Origin: an uncultured Prevotellaceae bacterium
GTDB taxonomy: Bacteria > Bacteroidota > Bacteroidia > Bacteroidales > Bacteroidaceae
DNA length: 52,305 nt
Assembly (NCBI GenBank): GCA_902774815.1
Contig: CACYJV010000023.1
Coordinates: 1-52,305 of the forward strand
Direction of reading: 5' to 3'
Below are positions 16,220-24,952 of this stretch, piece by piece. The notes under the pieces are model-generated. The model saw only the letters and a program-made list of their open reading frames with translations, had not been told where the DNA came from and searched no databases. How positions within the stretch are numbered: the first letter of the stretch is position 1; every line of letters begins with the position of its first letter. A program made the position numbers and the translations under genes.

Positions 16220-16750
16220 TTACCTCCCCGTTACTTGCTTCATTCCTTCAAAGAATTTCTGCTGTAGTTGTTTGGCGAGCAGGTTATCGGGATTGAGTTT
16301 CAGCGCTTTCTCATAGTTCTGCATCACGTCAATATAATAACGCTGGCCGTTTTGTGCAGGGTTCTGCACGATGCGAACCATGTAGAGGTAGCCGCGAAGG
16401 GTACAGATATCAGATAGATCGGCACCATTCATCTGTTCGATCTTGGCAATGGTCTGCTCTGCTTCCGTCAGCAAGCTCTCGGTCTGTGGGGTGTGGGGAT
16501 TCATCACTGAGAAGTTGAGACTTTGCAAAGCGATTTGATGCTTGGGCTGAATACTGTCGGGGAACATAGCATCGATGCGCTTCATCGTTGCGATGCAACG
16601 AAGAAATGCCTCTGGGCTGGGCTGCTGTAACTCTGTGAGCGTCTGGTCGATGAGCGATTGCATGGTTGGATGCTGGGCTTGGATGCTGGCCGACAACAGC
16701 AATGTGATTGCGAGAATGATCACGCGTGGTTTAGAAATTGGAAATGTCAT
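16220..16750 (-). CDS. Small secreted TPR-like protein coupled to the TonB receptor
   Basis: The 176-residue protein has a Sec signal peptide (ILAITLLLSASIQAQ, cleavage near residue 25) and is otherwise helical, with a tetratricopeptide-like end (NYEKALKLNPDNLLAKQL). The frame from 16777 starts with TTG; the ATG at 16750 lies inside the last codons of the TonB receptor gene (20-nt overlap), suggesting translational coupling. Similar small periplasmic TPR proteins are, as I recall, often paired with TonB receptors in Bacteroidetes. The function is unknown; a partner or chaperone for the receptor is the simplest guess. Confidence 0.7.
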   Translation of the reverse strand: MTFPISKPRVIILAITLLLSASIQAQHPTMQSLIDQTLTELQQPSPEAFLRCIATMKRIDAMFPDSIQPKHQIALQSLNFSVMNPHTPQTESLLTEAEQTIAKIEQMNGADLSDICTLRGYLYMVRIVQNPAQNGQRYYIDVMQNYEKALKLNPDNLLAKQLQQKFFEGMKQVTGR

Positions 16751-18782
16751 AAGCTTTGTTATTTTTAAGTGATACAAATATGCCGATGTATAGGAACCGA
16801 TCGCGCGAGGGCACGACAGGACTCCCTTTGGCGTCGTAGCGGAACGTGTTAGTGCGGCCGAAGAGGTTGTTCAGCGAGGCATAAATGATGACCTTCGGAC
16901 TGAGCAGATAGGTGAGATTGGCATCGATGCTGTTGTAGTGCGGGGTCTTTCCTGTGGGGAAATGGCGTCCACTGGCGTATGACTCAGACAGTCCGATGAT
17001 CGTCTTGCCGATGGTGTACTTGGCTGACAGCCGCAGATTGTGGCGCGAGACATAGTCGGGGGTCTGCAGTGCGGCATAGTCAAGGTAGTAGCGTTTTGAG
17101 TCGTTGAATGAATAAGAGAGCGTTGTAGCCAGATGTTTGACTAGCGAATGATTTTCAAGGAATACATCGACGCCCTTGCTGGTTCCGTGGCCATGAGGCA
17201 GACAGGTTCCGCCCTGAAGCAGGGGCAAGCGACGGTAGCGCTTCCAATAGGGTTCGATGCGCAGTAGTGTACCCTTAGACTGGTATTGCATGGAGAGAAT
17301 GGCATGATCGGCCGTGCCCTGCCACGATGCCTGTGGGTTCATGGCGAGGTAGTCGTCGTCCGCCATCTGGCTGTACCGACCTGCAACGAGAGAGAACTGC
17401 CAATGGCGATTGGGAAGATAGCTGAGGGTTGCCCTTGGCATGAACAGCCAGTGGGTTTTCATGAGTTCAGCCCTTACAGACGTGTTGAGGAACAACCGTG
17501 GAACGATGCGCCACTGGGCATCGACATGGGTGGCGAAGATGTTGTAGGCAAGCCAATAGTGACTGGTATCGTAGCTCAGTGTGCTGTTACGAAGATAGTC
17601 CTCGATGCCTACCGAAAGCTTTAGCCCGTCGGAACAGGCACGATGCAGTTCGGTTTTCAGGTGTATTTCGTTGCGAAAGTTGTGGTAATGGTCGCCGACA
17701 ACACGCGCATCGTCGATGTCATTGACCACTGATGAGTTGGCAACACCCGCAAACAGGGTATAGCCACGACCAATGGCGGCCTTGTATGTGACGTTCGCAT
17801 AGAGGTTATGCTCCTGAAGCGAGAGGCTACGAAGGTCGATGTGCAGGCTGACTGACGTCAGGTCGTAGCCAACGTAGGCCTTCAGTACCCCCGACGACTT
17901 CAGTTCCGCCTTGTACTGCGCCTCGCCCGACAACTTGCGGTAGGGGCGGCTGAAATCGAAACGCTGGTTGAACAGACGATCGTATAGTGCCATGCTGGTG
18001 AGGGCGGCATTGAACGACAGGCTACCATTGGTAAAGGCCTTTGTTCCGCCGACATTCCAATCGACGAGCGATGCACTGACGCCAAACTTGTCGCTGGTGG
18101 CGGCATCGGTGGTCTCCATAGGAAGTACGGAGGACAGGGCCTGGCCGTATTCACCGCCATAGCCGCCCAACGAGAAGTTGATGCCCTTGAACAGGAAAGG
18201 CGAGAATCGCCCACGCACGGCAGTGTTCTCGGTGTTGGTACTATAGGGTACGAGCACGTGCATGCCATTGACGAACGTCTGGCACTCGTTGCTCTCGCCA
18301 CCACGGACATAGAGTTTGCCGTTTTCGCCCACCTTCTGCGTACCTGGAAGTGTCTGTAGAGCTGCCACGATGTCGCCACAGGAGTTGCCCGCCATCACTA
18401 CGTCGAGTGCATCCATCGTCTTAAAGTGCTCACTCTTGCCAAAACTGAAGGTACTGGCCGTCACTACGACTTCGCCAACGGTAGTGGCACGTTCGCTCAT
18501 GCGGATGGAAAAATCGGTCAACTGGCTGACATCTACAGTGGAAGTGAAGTCGTCGTAGCCGATGTAGGTAGCTCGGAGGGTTACCTCGCCCGTCATTTCC
18601 GTCGTGAAAGAGAAGCGTCCGAGCGAATCAGAGAGGCATCCGTCGATGGTACCTAATATGAATACATTGGCACCTACGAGGGGTTCGCGCCCATCGCTGA
18701 CGGTACCAGTAACGGTGGTCTGCGCTGTCAGGCTACAGGCAGCCATCAGAAGGAAAACAATATATGCTACACGATGTTTCAT
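16731..18782 (-). CDS. TonB-dependent outer-membrane receptor
   Basis: The 683-residue receptor starts with a signal peptide. It then has a carboxypeptidase-regulatory-like Ig domain (about 20-100, TVTGTVSDGREPLVGANVFI), a plug domain (VGEVVVTAS onward; LPGTQKVGENGKLYVRGGES) and a beta-barrel ending in ...YDISNF with a terminal Phe. It is smaller than SusC proteins and has no SusD partner, so it resembles metal or cofactor receptors more than glycan importers. The substrate is unknown. The box TATCTTTG ends 4 nt before the ATG, implying a nearly leaderless mRNA; the upstream in-frame Met lies before that box and is rejected. Confidence 0.9.
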   Translation of the reverse strand: MKHRVAYIVFLLMAACSLTAQTTVTGTVSDGREPLVGANVFILGTIDGCLSDSLGRFSFTTEMTGEVTLRATYIGYDDFTSTVDVSQLTDFSIRMSERATTVGEVVVTASTFSFGKSEHFKTMDALDVVMAGNSCGDIVAALQTLPGTQKVGENGKLYVRGGESNECQTFVNGMHVLVPYSTNTENTAVRGRFSPFLFKGINFSLGGYGGEYGQALSSVLPMETTDAATSDKFGVSASLVDWNVGGTKAFTNGSLSFNAALTSMALYDRLFNQRFDFSRPYRKLSGEAQYKAELKSSGVLKAYVGYDLTSVSLHIDLRSLSLQEHNLYANVTYKAAIGRGYTLFAGVANSSVVNDIDDARVVGDHYHNFRNEIHLKTELHRACSDGLKLSVGIEDYLRNSTLSYDTSHYWLAYNIFATHVDAQWRIVPRLFLNTSVRAELMKTHWLFMPRATLSYLPNRHWQFSLVAGRYSQMADDDYLAMNPQASWQGTADHAILSMQYQSKGTLLRIEPYWKRYRRLPLLQGGTCLPHGHGTSKGVDVFLENHSLVKHLATTLSYSFNDSKRYYLDYAALQTPDYVSRHNLRLSAKYTIGKTIIGLSESYASGRHFPTGKTPHYNSIDANLTYLLSPKVIIYASLNNLFGRTNTFRYDAKGSPVVPSRDRFLYIGIFVSLKNNKAYDISNF

Positions 18783-18786
18783 GCCG

Positions 18787-18794
18787 CAAAGATA
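18787..18794 (-). promoter_or_regulatory. TonB receptor promoter (TAtcTTTG), 4 nt before the ATG
   Basis: TATCTTTG is followed by CGGC and then the ATG. The placement leaves almost no 5' leader. Confidence 0.65.
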
Positions 18795-18895
18795 CGGCAA
18801 GAAACGATAGTCTCCAAATAGTTGTGACAGACAGCTAAAAGTGCTGACGGAAAACTAAACAGGGATGACGAATGACTATAATCTGGGACGAGTGA

Positions 18896-19717
18896 CTAAG
18901 CAATGAACGACTTAAGCCGCGGCACATAAGAACGGGAAACAGGGATGCTGGCAGGGCTGGTTCCGAGTTTCAGCAGATAGCCGTTGGAGTTGCCGTGGGC
19001 CGAGGTAATGTTGTTAACATTGACGACGAACGAGCGGTGGCACTGGAAGATGTTATCATAGGCGGCAAGTTCAGACATGACAGCTGAAAGCGTGGTGTGC
19101 AGTTCGACACTAGTCGGCCGGCCATCCTTCATGAAATTGACGACGACGTTGTTCTTTTGCGCTTCGACATAGAGCAGATCGTTGATGGGCAACTGCAGGT
19201 CGCTGCCCCTGACGGTTGTATCGTGAATGGTAATGACGATGTCAGCTTGCTCGGAGGTTGTCTTCTGGAGCAGTGTTTCCAACTGGTTGCGCATATGTCG
19301 ATAGTAGTTGACGCTGACGGAGCATACAGTGATGATGATGCCGATGAGAAGTGTCCAATAGAGAAACAGGAGTAACCCCTGAAGTGACAGTGCATAGTGG
19401 AACACAAACGAGAAAACAAAGAAGTTGCATACACCGATGAGCAATAGCATCGTCAAAACAGACAGTGCTTCATGCCAAAGACGCCATGGCGAAACGCGTT
19501 TGTATACAGGTGTCATGGCAATGACATACGTACAACAACAGCAAAAGGTGACAGCGCCAAAGAGCAGGGATGCCAACAGTTTGCTGCCTCGATACATGCT
19601 GAATCCGAAGGGTTGCAACAGGTAGAGGATAAGGAATACTATGGCGGAATAGACCATCAAATCCCTGATTAGATGACGACTCTTGGGAAATGGATATTTG
19701 CGCGTTAACAATGACAT
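18896..19717 (-). CDS. Membrane-anchored LytTR-type DNA-binding regulator
   Basis: The 273-residue protein has four membrane helices (about 20-40, 47-68, 82-108, 113-133) joined to a LytTR DNA-binding domain (about 165-273). The latter includes DLLYVEAQKNNVVVNF, the FQCHRSFVVNVNNI signature and IPVSRSYVPRLKSF. There is no receiver domain; the membrane part probably senses the signal directly. It lies just upstream of the TonB receptor on the same strand and 35 nt after a hypothetical gene, so it may control that receptor locus. The target is inferred from position. Confidence 0.88.
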   Translation of the reverse strand: MSLLTRKYPFPKSRHLIRDLMVYSAIVFLILYLLQPFGFSMYRGSKLLASLLFGAVTFCCCCTYVIAMTPVYKRVSPWRLWHEALSVLTMLLLIGVCNFFVFSFVFHYALSLQGLLLFLYWTLLIGIIITVCSVSVNYYRHMRNQLETLLQKTTSEQADIVITIHDTTVRGSDLQLPINDLLYVEAQKNNVVVNFMKDGRPTSVELHTTLSAVMSELAAYDNIFQCHRSFVVNVNNITSAHGNSNGYLLKLGTSPASIPVSRSYVPRLKSFIA

Positions 19718-19752
19718 GGCTCAAGATGGTTGGAGTATGACAGGAAAGTGAC

Positions 19753-20283
19753 TCAACGGTTCAGATACTGGCGCAGTTGTTCCGTAGCCTGAAGGGCCCA
19801 ATCACCGTCGTTGCCCAAGGGGAGGTGGTGCAGGGGTTGCTTCTTGTTCTTTGGGGTGACGATGAGCTGATAGCTGTTGGGCGTATAGGCGACAGCTGCA
19901 TTGTTGAACGTCACATCGTCGATGTCGGCAATGAGCATTTTCTCGCCATCGACGACGATAAAGCCCTGCTGGGAATAGACCAAGACGACGCCTTGAGCCT
20001 CGTTGCCCCGCGTAGGGTTGAGCAGGACAATGTCATCGGGTTCACCATAGAAATTGATAAGTTCGTCTACAGTCTTCTGATAGGCATGTTCGGCATCGCG
20101 AACGTGGGAGGATTGCTGCAAGTCATCAGGTGCAGCTGGCTTGAGGAACAAGCCGATGGCATAGCTGACGAGCATCGAGAAGAGCGTAGTAACGAGCGCC
20201 ATCTTGGGGTCGTTGGATATCGACATGGTAAGAACGAGGACTATCGCAGCTACCAAAATGGGGAGTATTTTCTTGTTGTTCAC
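19753..20283 (-). CDS. Hypothetical membrane protein with PH-like domain
   Basis: The 176-residue protein has two N-terminal membrane helices (about 5-22 and 28-47) and a soluble part (about 70-176). The beta-rich run in the soluble part (GVVLVYSQQGFIVVDGEKMLIADIDDVTF) recalls bacterial PH-like domains. I do not recognise a named family. It precedes the LytTR regulator by 35 nt, suggesting co-transcription and perhaps a sensory or membrane role. The 145-nt gap upstream may hold a weak, degenerate member of the 22-bp repeat family. Confidence 0.65.
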   Translation of the reverse strand: MNNKKILPILVAAIVLVLTMSISNDPKMALVTTLFSMLVSYAIGLFLKPAAPDDLQQSSHVRDAEHAYQKTVDELINFYGEPDDIVLLNPTRGNEAQGVVLVYSQQGFIVVDGEKMLIADIDDVTFNNAAVAYTPNSYQLIVTPKNKKQPLHHLPLGNDGDWALQATEQLRQYLNR

Positions 20284-20428
20284 GTTTTTTTGAAAGTTTA
20301 GAATTCAGTGTTGAGTGACAAATACTATTACGATGTAATGCGGCTTTGAATGCCGTTTTCACATGGCATAGCAACTTTACATTCCAAAGGCTTTACAAGC
20401 CAATACCAACAGAGCATGGTATTTCCGC

Positions 20429-20920
20429 TTAGCGGCTCTGGATGCACCGGTTACCATCGGGTTGCTCGCTGATTTCAACGCGCAGGGCATCGTCGGGCAG
20501 GAGTTCCTCTATGAGTTCGGGCCACTCGATGAAACAGAGCGCATCGGGGGCATAGAAATAGTCCTCGTAGCCCATGTCATAGACTTCTTCGAGCCGCTTG
20601 ATGCGGTAGAAATCGAAGTGGTAGATGGCTCCATCGGTGGCTTCATATTCGTTGACAATGGCAAATGTGGGCGACGTGATGACCTCCTCGACGCCCAGCT
20701 GCTCGCATAGCGCCTTGATAAAAGTGGTCTTGCCAGCACCCATCTTTCCGTAGAAGGCAACAACGTTGTGTCCAGGCAGCATCTGGTCGATGAATTGCTG
20801 TGCCGCTTCGTGGATGTGGTCGATATCGATGATGATCCTGCCATCAGCTTCTCCCGCAGGGAGGGGAGCTTGAGCGCTCGAGTTATTGCAGGTTATTGAA
20901 TCACTTTGTTTCTTATTCAT
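20429..20920 (-). CDS. tsaE: tRNA threonylcarbamoyladenosine biosynthesis ATPase
   Basis: The 163-residue protein is the ATPase of the t6A37 tRNA modification complex (with TsaB, TsaC, TsaD). Motifs: P-loop FYGKMGAGKTT, TSPTFAIVNEY, HFDFYRI and FIEWPE. The conserved domain begins at about residue 28 (IIIDIDH). The preceding 27 residues include SSAQAPLPAGEADG, encoded by a GC-rich repeat, and no other start codon is available closer in. The frame from 20968 would begin inside another copy of that repeat. It follows porX by 58 nt on the same strand. Confidence 0.92.
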   Translation of the reverse strand: MNKKQSDSITCNNSSAQAPLPAGEADGRIIIDIDHIHEAAQQFIDQMLPGHNVVAFYGKMGAGKTTFIKALCEQLGVEEVITSPTFAIVNEYEATDGAIYHFDFYRIKRLEEVYDMGYEDYFYAPDALCFIEWPELIEELLPDDALRVEISEQPDGNRCIQSR

Positions 20921-20978
20921 GACTGAAATACTATTTTTCCCCCACCCCACCCCTTGGAGGAGGTGCACGGAAGTGGGT

Positions 20979-22577
20979 TTATCGTTTCTTCGGCGTCAGC
21001 GTAACCAGCGGAACGAGCATTTCCTCCATGGAGATACCTCCATGTTGGAAGGTGTCGCGGTAATAGCTGACGTAGTAATTATAGTTGTTGGGATAGGCAA
21101 AGAATGCGTCGCCCGTTGCAAAGACATAGCTTGTGGAAAGGTTGGGAGCCGGAAGCTGTGCCCGAAGCGGTTCCTTAATGACAAACACCTCCTTGGGATT
21201 GTAGTTCAGATTCTTGCCTAGTTTGTAGCGCAGGTTGGTGTTAGTGTTGCGATCGCCAATGATTTTACTGGGCCGAGATACGCGGATGGAGCCATGATCG
21301 GTGGTGACTAGCACCTTGCAATCGGTCTGCGAGAGTTGCTTCAGCACCTCAGCCATGGGCGAATGGCGGAACCATGACAACGTGATGCTACGATAGGCCG
21401 ACTCGTTATTGGCCAGTTCGCGCACCATCTTTGATTCAGTTCGGGCATGCGAAAGCATGTCAATGAAATTGAAAACCACAACGTTGAGATCGTGCTGGCG
21501 CAGCGAGGGCAACTGGGCCAAGAAGCGTTCGGCATCTTGCGACGTGTTTACCTTATGATAAGAATAGGTGTCGTGCCGGCGGAAACGTTCGATCTGTGTG
21601 CCGATGAGCGGTCCTTCGTTGAGGTTCTTGCCCTCCTCCTCGTCCTCGTCAACCCACAATTCGGGAAACATCTCGGCTATCTTCACCGGCATCAGCCCTG
21701 AGAAGATGGCATTGCGGGCATACTGTGTCGCAGTGGGCAGAATGCTCATATAGAGTTCTTCCTGTGCATCGAAGAGATCGCCTATCTCCTGTGCTATCAT
21801 GCGCCATTGGTCGTAGCGGAAGTTATCAATGACGATGAGGAACACCTTCTCACCCTCGTTGAGCAGCGGGAATACGCGTTTCTTGAACACCTCGGGCGAC
21901 ATCAGGTCAGGCATCAGGTCGGCATCGATGGACGATGGACGACTGCTCCCGGCAAGACCATTGCCAAGACCAGCCACCCATTCCAGATAGTGTTGCTTGA
22001 CAAACTTGGCAAAGCCGATGTTTGCCTCTTCCTTTTGTGTGGAAAGAATCTCCGTCATGGAACTATCGGCAGAACTCAACTCCAGTTCCCAGTGGACAAG
22101 TCGGCGATATATGTCCACCCAGTCGGCGAAAGTGCGACACTCCTGTATCTGCATGGAGATGTCCATGAAGTTCTGCTGATAACCCGTCTGCGTGACCTCG
22201 GTGACAATTTCGCGCTTGTGGATGTTCTTCTTCAGCGTCAGCAGGATCTGCATGGGGTTGACTGGCTTGATGAGATAGTCGGCTATCTTCGAGCCAATGG
22301 CCTGATCCATGATGTTTTCTTCCTCGCTTTTGGTGCACATCACTACTGGTGTTGCAGGCGTTATCTGCTTGATGCGCTGCAAGGTCTCCAGACCTGTCAG
22401 TCCAGGCATCATCTCGTCGAGCATCACCAGGTCGAACGACTGCTGGCGACACTCCTCGATGGCATCAGTACCATTCGACACCGTTACCACCTCATAGCCT
22501 TTCTTCTCGAGGAAGATGATGTGAGCCTTCAGCAACTCAATCTCATCGTCCACCCATAGTATCTTTCCGTTCGTCAT
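20979..22577 (-). CDS. porX: PorX: response regulator with PglZ/phosphatase-like domain (T9SS)
   Basis: The 532-residue regulator of the type IX secretion system has an N-terminal receiver domain (about 1-120) with acidic D10-D11, phosphoacceptor D54 (VMLDEMMPG) and K103-P104 (LIKPV). A helical linker (about 125-215) follows. The PglZ-type alkaline-phosphatase-like domain comes next: FLIVIDNFRYDQW, a TAT/N motif (ILPTATQYARN), NFIDMLSHAR and VTTDHGS, all candidate metal-site residues. In Porphyromonas gingivalis PorX works with PorY and sigma factor SigP. Here it sits upstream of tsaE. A porin-type cargo and PorT elsewhere in the window support T9SS function. Confidence 0.95.
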   Translation of the reverse strand: MTNGKILWVDDEIELLKAHIIFLEKKGYEVVTVSNGTDAIEECRQQSFDLVMLDEMMPGLTGLETLQRIKQITPATPVVMCTKSEEENIMDQAIGSKIADYLIKPVNPMQILLTLKKNIHKREIVTEVTQTGYQQNFMDISMQIQECRTFADWVDIYRRLVHWELELSSADSSMTEILSTQKEEANIGFAKFVKQHYLEWVAGLGNGLAGSSRPSSIDADLMPDLMSPEVFKKRVFPLLNEGEKVFLIVIDNFRYDQWRMIAQEIGDLFDAQEELYMSILPTATQYARNAIFSGLMPVKIAEMFPELWVDEDEEEGKNLNEGPLIGTQIERFRRHDTYSYHKVNTSQDAERFLAQLPSLRQHDLNVVVFNFIDMLSHARTESKMVRELANNESAYRSITLSWFRHSPMAEVLKQLSQTDCKVLVTTDHGSIRVSRPSKIIGDRNTNTNLRYKLGKNLNYNPKEVFVIKEPLRAQLPAPNLSTSYVFATGDAFFAYPNNYNYYVSYYRDTFQHGGISMEEMLVPLVTLTPKKR

Positions 22578-22599
22578 AAATTATCCTTTTCTTATTCTG

Positions 22600-22607
22600 C
22601 AAAGGTA
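22600..22607 (-). promoter_or_regulatory. porX promoter (TAccTTTG)
   Basis: TACCTTTG lies 22 nt before the porX ATG. Confidence 0.6.
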
Positions 22608-22666
22608 CGAATAAGTGTGTGAAATGAATGCTTCCGCATGCCGTTCGGCCGCGATATCAAACTAGA

Positions 22667-23980
22667 TCAGCGGGGATTATTCTCGGCAAACACTGTCATT
22701 CGCTCGTCGAGTTGCTCGTACTGGTGGTCGCGAATGAACGACGTGCAGACACGAAGTCCCTCCTGATGCGAGCCCGTAGTAACCAGACAAATAGCAGAAA
22801 CGCCATAGTACATAAGTTCACGGGCCAACTCGCCGCTGGTCATGCCCGGATAGCCAATGGTGAAATAGAATCCATCGGCGATGGGTTGGTCAAGGTCTTT
22901 GTCGTAAACCACGTAGAAACCATGGCGCAGGAATATTTCCTTCAACTTGTGAGCACGCTCGCCATAGACCTTGATGTCGTCGCGGAAGTTGTACTCACCA
23001 TCGCAGGCGGCACGGAACAGCTCGGCCATGGCAAACTGGGCCGAATGGCTGGTGCCAGACGACAGTGCATAGAGCATGCGCGTCGAGAATACCAGTCCGA
23101 AGGGCAATCCTTCGTAGCGCTGGGCCAAGTCGGGATAGTGGCGGTGGAACAGTTTATCGCTGATACACACCACACCGATACGTTCGCCAGCATAGCTGAA
23201 CGCTTTCGAACCGGAGATGAGCAACAGGTAATTGCCGGTGTAGCGACCTACCGTCGGCTGATAGGGCGGTTGGAACGGAACGCTCAGGTCCTGGCGGAAA
23301 TCCATGGCAAAGTAGGCCAAGTCCTCGATGATAACAGTATCGTATTTCGTGGCCAGCGTACCGATGGTATGCAGTTCATCTTCGGTCAGGCATACCCACG
23401 ATGGATTGTTGGGATTAGAGTAGATAATGGCACAGATGTTGCCTTTCTCGAGATAGCTCTCGAGTTTCGGACCGAGACGCTCGCCACGGTAGTCATAGAC
23501 ATCGAAGGTCTCATAGGCGACTCCCTGCACCTGCAGTTGCATCTTCTGTACGGGGAAACCTGGGTCAATGAAGAGAACTGTGTCCTTCCGCTTGTCGGCT
23601 TGCGAACAGGTCAGGAACGAGGCAAAGGCTCCCTGCATGGAACCCACCACGGGCACGCAGCCTTCGGGTGCGATGTCGATGCCGATGAAGGCCTTTACGA
23701 AGCGCGAAGCCTGCCGTTTCAGTTCGGGATAGCCCTGAATGTCGGGATATTGTGATGCGATGCCATTGCGAAGTGCATTGATCTGTGCCTCAACGCCCAC
23801 CTTTGCTGCTGGCAAGCCAGGTATACCCATTTCCATTTTGATGTATTCGACACCCGATTGCTGTTCGGCCATAGCTGCCACTTGCTTCACTTCGCGAATG
23901 GTGGCCTTGGCAAAGTCTTGAATATTCAGATCGGCCACCAATTGGTCGACGATTTCTTTTTTGATAGGGGTTGGTTTCAT
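22667..23980 (-). CDS. PLP-dependent class I/II aminotransferase
   Basis: The 437-residue enzyme has the fold-type I pattern: EMGIPGLPA, YSNPNNPSW, the conserved IIEDLAYFAMDF and the Schiff-base lysine in LISGSKAFSYAGERIGV. Substrate specificity cannot be read; it is larger than AspC-type enzymes and looks like the Bacteroidetes 'pyridoxal phosphate-dependent aminotransferase' group. It lies beside iorAB, whose substrates are aryl-2-oxo acids, so a role in aromatic amino-acid transamination is possible but unproven. It has its own promoter. Confidence 0.9.
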   Translation of the reverse strand: MKPTPIKKEIVDQLVADLNIQDFAKATIREVKQVAAMAEQQSGVEYIKMEMGIPGLPAAKVGVEAQINALRNGIASQYPDIQGYPELKRQASRFVKAFIGIDIAPEGCVPVVGSMQGAFASFLTCSQADKRKDTVLFIDPGFPVQKMQLQVQGVAYETFDVYDYRGERLGPKLESYLEKGNICAIIYSNPNNPSWVCLTEDELHTIGTLATKYDTVIIEDLAYFAMDFRQDLSVPFQPPYQPTVGRYTGNYLLLISGSKAFSYAGERIGVVCISDKLFHRHYPDLAQRYEGLPFGLVFSTRMLYALSSGTSHSAQFAMAELFRAACDGEYNFRDDIKVYGERAHKLKEIFLRHGFYVVYDKDLDQPIADGFYFTIGYPGMTSGELARELMYYGVSAICLVTTGSHQEGLRVCTSFIRDHQYEQLDERMTVFAENNPR

Positions 23981-24027
23981 CGTTTATGAATATTATTTAC
24001 ATGCTGTCAGTAATGTTACTTTGCCCG

Positions 24028-24035
24028 CAAAGTTA
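24028..24035 (-). promoter_or_regulatory. Aminotransferase promoter within a dyad
   Basis: TAACTTTG lies 47 nt before the ATG. It is part of a near-perfect inverted repeat (GTTACTTTGC-CC-GCAAAGTTAC, one mismatched pair), which could bind a regulator over the promoter. Confidence 0.55.
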
Positions 24036-24121
24036 CTAAGTTTTTCAAAAACAGCCAACGGTTGTTAATGAAAAAACATTATGCGCTTGCTGTTAAGTTA
24101 ATTCCACTGACTACATGTTGG

Positions 24122-24286
24122 TTACTTTTTGACTCTTATAATGTCGTTGGTCTTCACTTGCTCCTGGCCTTCGTCATTGATCTCCATACGAGCAAACTCT
24201 ATCTCATTGCCCGACTTGCCGATGGTGACCATATTGAATGAGAAAGCATACTGATTGATTGGCGAAAAGACATCATAAAATATGTG
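24122..24286 (-). pseudogene. C-terminal remnant of an unknown gene
   Basis: An open frame of 54 codons ends in TAA at 24122 but has no start. A TGA lies directly upstream (24287-24289), and beyond it is the iorB terminator region. The translation (middle part FSFNMVTIGKSGNEIEFARM, end TNDIIRVKK) has protein-like composition. It looks like the tail of a beta-rich protein whose 5' part was deleted. I do not recognise it. An internal ATG would give a 36-residue ORF. It is the only content seen in the 388-nt gap 23981-24368 besides promoter and terminator. Confidence 0.55.
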
Positions 24287-24313
24287 TCAGAAGCACTAAA
24301 ACTCAATAAAAGA

Positions 24314-24339
24314 CTGCGTTCCCACTTGATGGAACGCAG
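24314..24339 (-). terminator. iorAB terminator
   Basis: CTGCGTTCC and GGAACGCAG form a 9-bp stem with an 8-nt loop. On the minus strand TCTTTTATT follows. It lies 30 nt after the iorB stop. Confidence 0.75.
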
Positions 24340-24368
24340 CCAATACAGTTGTTTTACAAGTTAGTTTT

Positions 24369-24941
24369 TTACTTTTGTGCCTCACGACCCATGGCGAGAG
24401 CCTTGATGTTGGCTTCAACCACGGCTTCGCCCTTGCGACCGAACACGCGGCGTATGGCATCCTCAAGCTTTCCATACTCTATGCCAAGTGCTTTCTGTGC
24501 CGCACCCAGCAGGATGACATTGGCCGAACGTGGCACGCCGCCGTCCTTCGCCATCTGTTCCAAATCGAGCGTGATGACATGGGGCAGCTTCTGCAGGTCG
24601 TCCATGATGACATCCATGTCGGGATAGTTGGGAATGTTCTTAAACGGCGTGCTCGAAGTGATGATCCAACCTTCCTTACTGAGGAAAGGCAGATAGCGAA
24701 GGGCCTCCATGGGTTCCATCGAGATGATGACATCGGCACCGCCTTTGGCGATGAGGTCGCTGGCAATGGGCTCGCTCGAGATGCGAAGGTTCGACTGCAC
24801 GTCGCCGCCACGCTGGCTCATGCCGTGCACTTCAGCCTGCTTGATGTAAAGATTCTCGTTCATGGCGGCCTCGCCTATGATAGTGGCAATGGAGAGGATA
24901 CCTTGTCCTCCCACACCGCAAAGGATGATATCGGTTTTCAT
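24369..24941 (-). CDS. iorB: Indolepyruvate:ferredoxin oxidoreductase, beta subunit
   Basis: The 190-residue gamma-type 2-oxoacid oxidoreductase subunit has DIILCGVGGQGILSIATIIGEAA at the start and KQAEVHGMSQRGGDVQSNLR, the family signature. With IorA it oxidatively decarboxylates aryl pyruvates (indolepyruvate, phenylpyruvate) to aryl-acetyl-CoA, passing electrons to ferredoxin, or runs in reverse to make aromatic amino acids. It follows iorA by 11 nt and has a terminator just after it. Confidence 0.93.
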   Translation of the reverse strand: MKTDIILCGVGGQGILSIATIIGEAAMNENLYIKQAEVHGMSQRGGDVQSNLRISSEPIASDLIAKGGADVIISMEPMEALRYLPFLSKEGWIITSSTPFKNIPNYPDMDVIMDDLQKLPHVITLDLEQMAKDGGVPRSANVILLGAAQKALGIEYGKLEDAIRRVFGRKGEAVVEANIKALAMGREAQK

Positions 24942-24952
24942 GATTTACGAAT

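Noticed and set aside
20332-20430. Fourth 22-bp array
   Set aside because: GCATAGC and TTCC-like pieces recur but the phase slips by one or two bases and the core is lost, so it is mentioned only as a possible decayed member.
22628-23755. Long open frame opposite the aminotransferase gene (375 codons)
   Set aside because: It lies wholly antisense to a well-recognised enzyme and its translation has no family features. It is a codon-bias shadow.
24028-24035. Divergent promoter on the plus strand opposite the aminotransferase
   Set aside because: The plus-strand match reads TTACTTTG, with only one base between TA and TTTG, so it misses the required spacing; no plus-strand gene follows.
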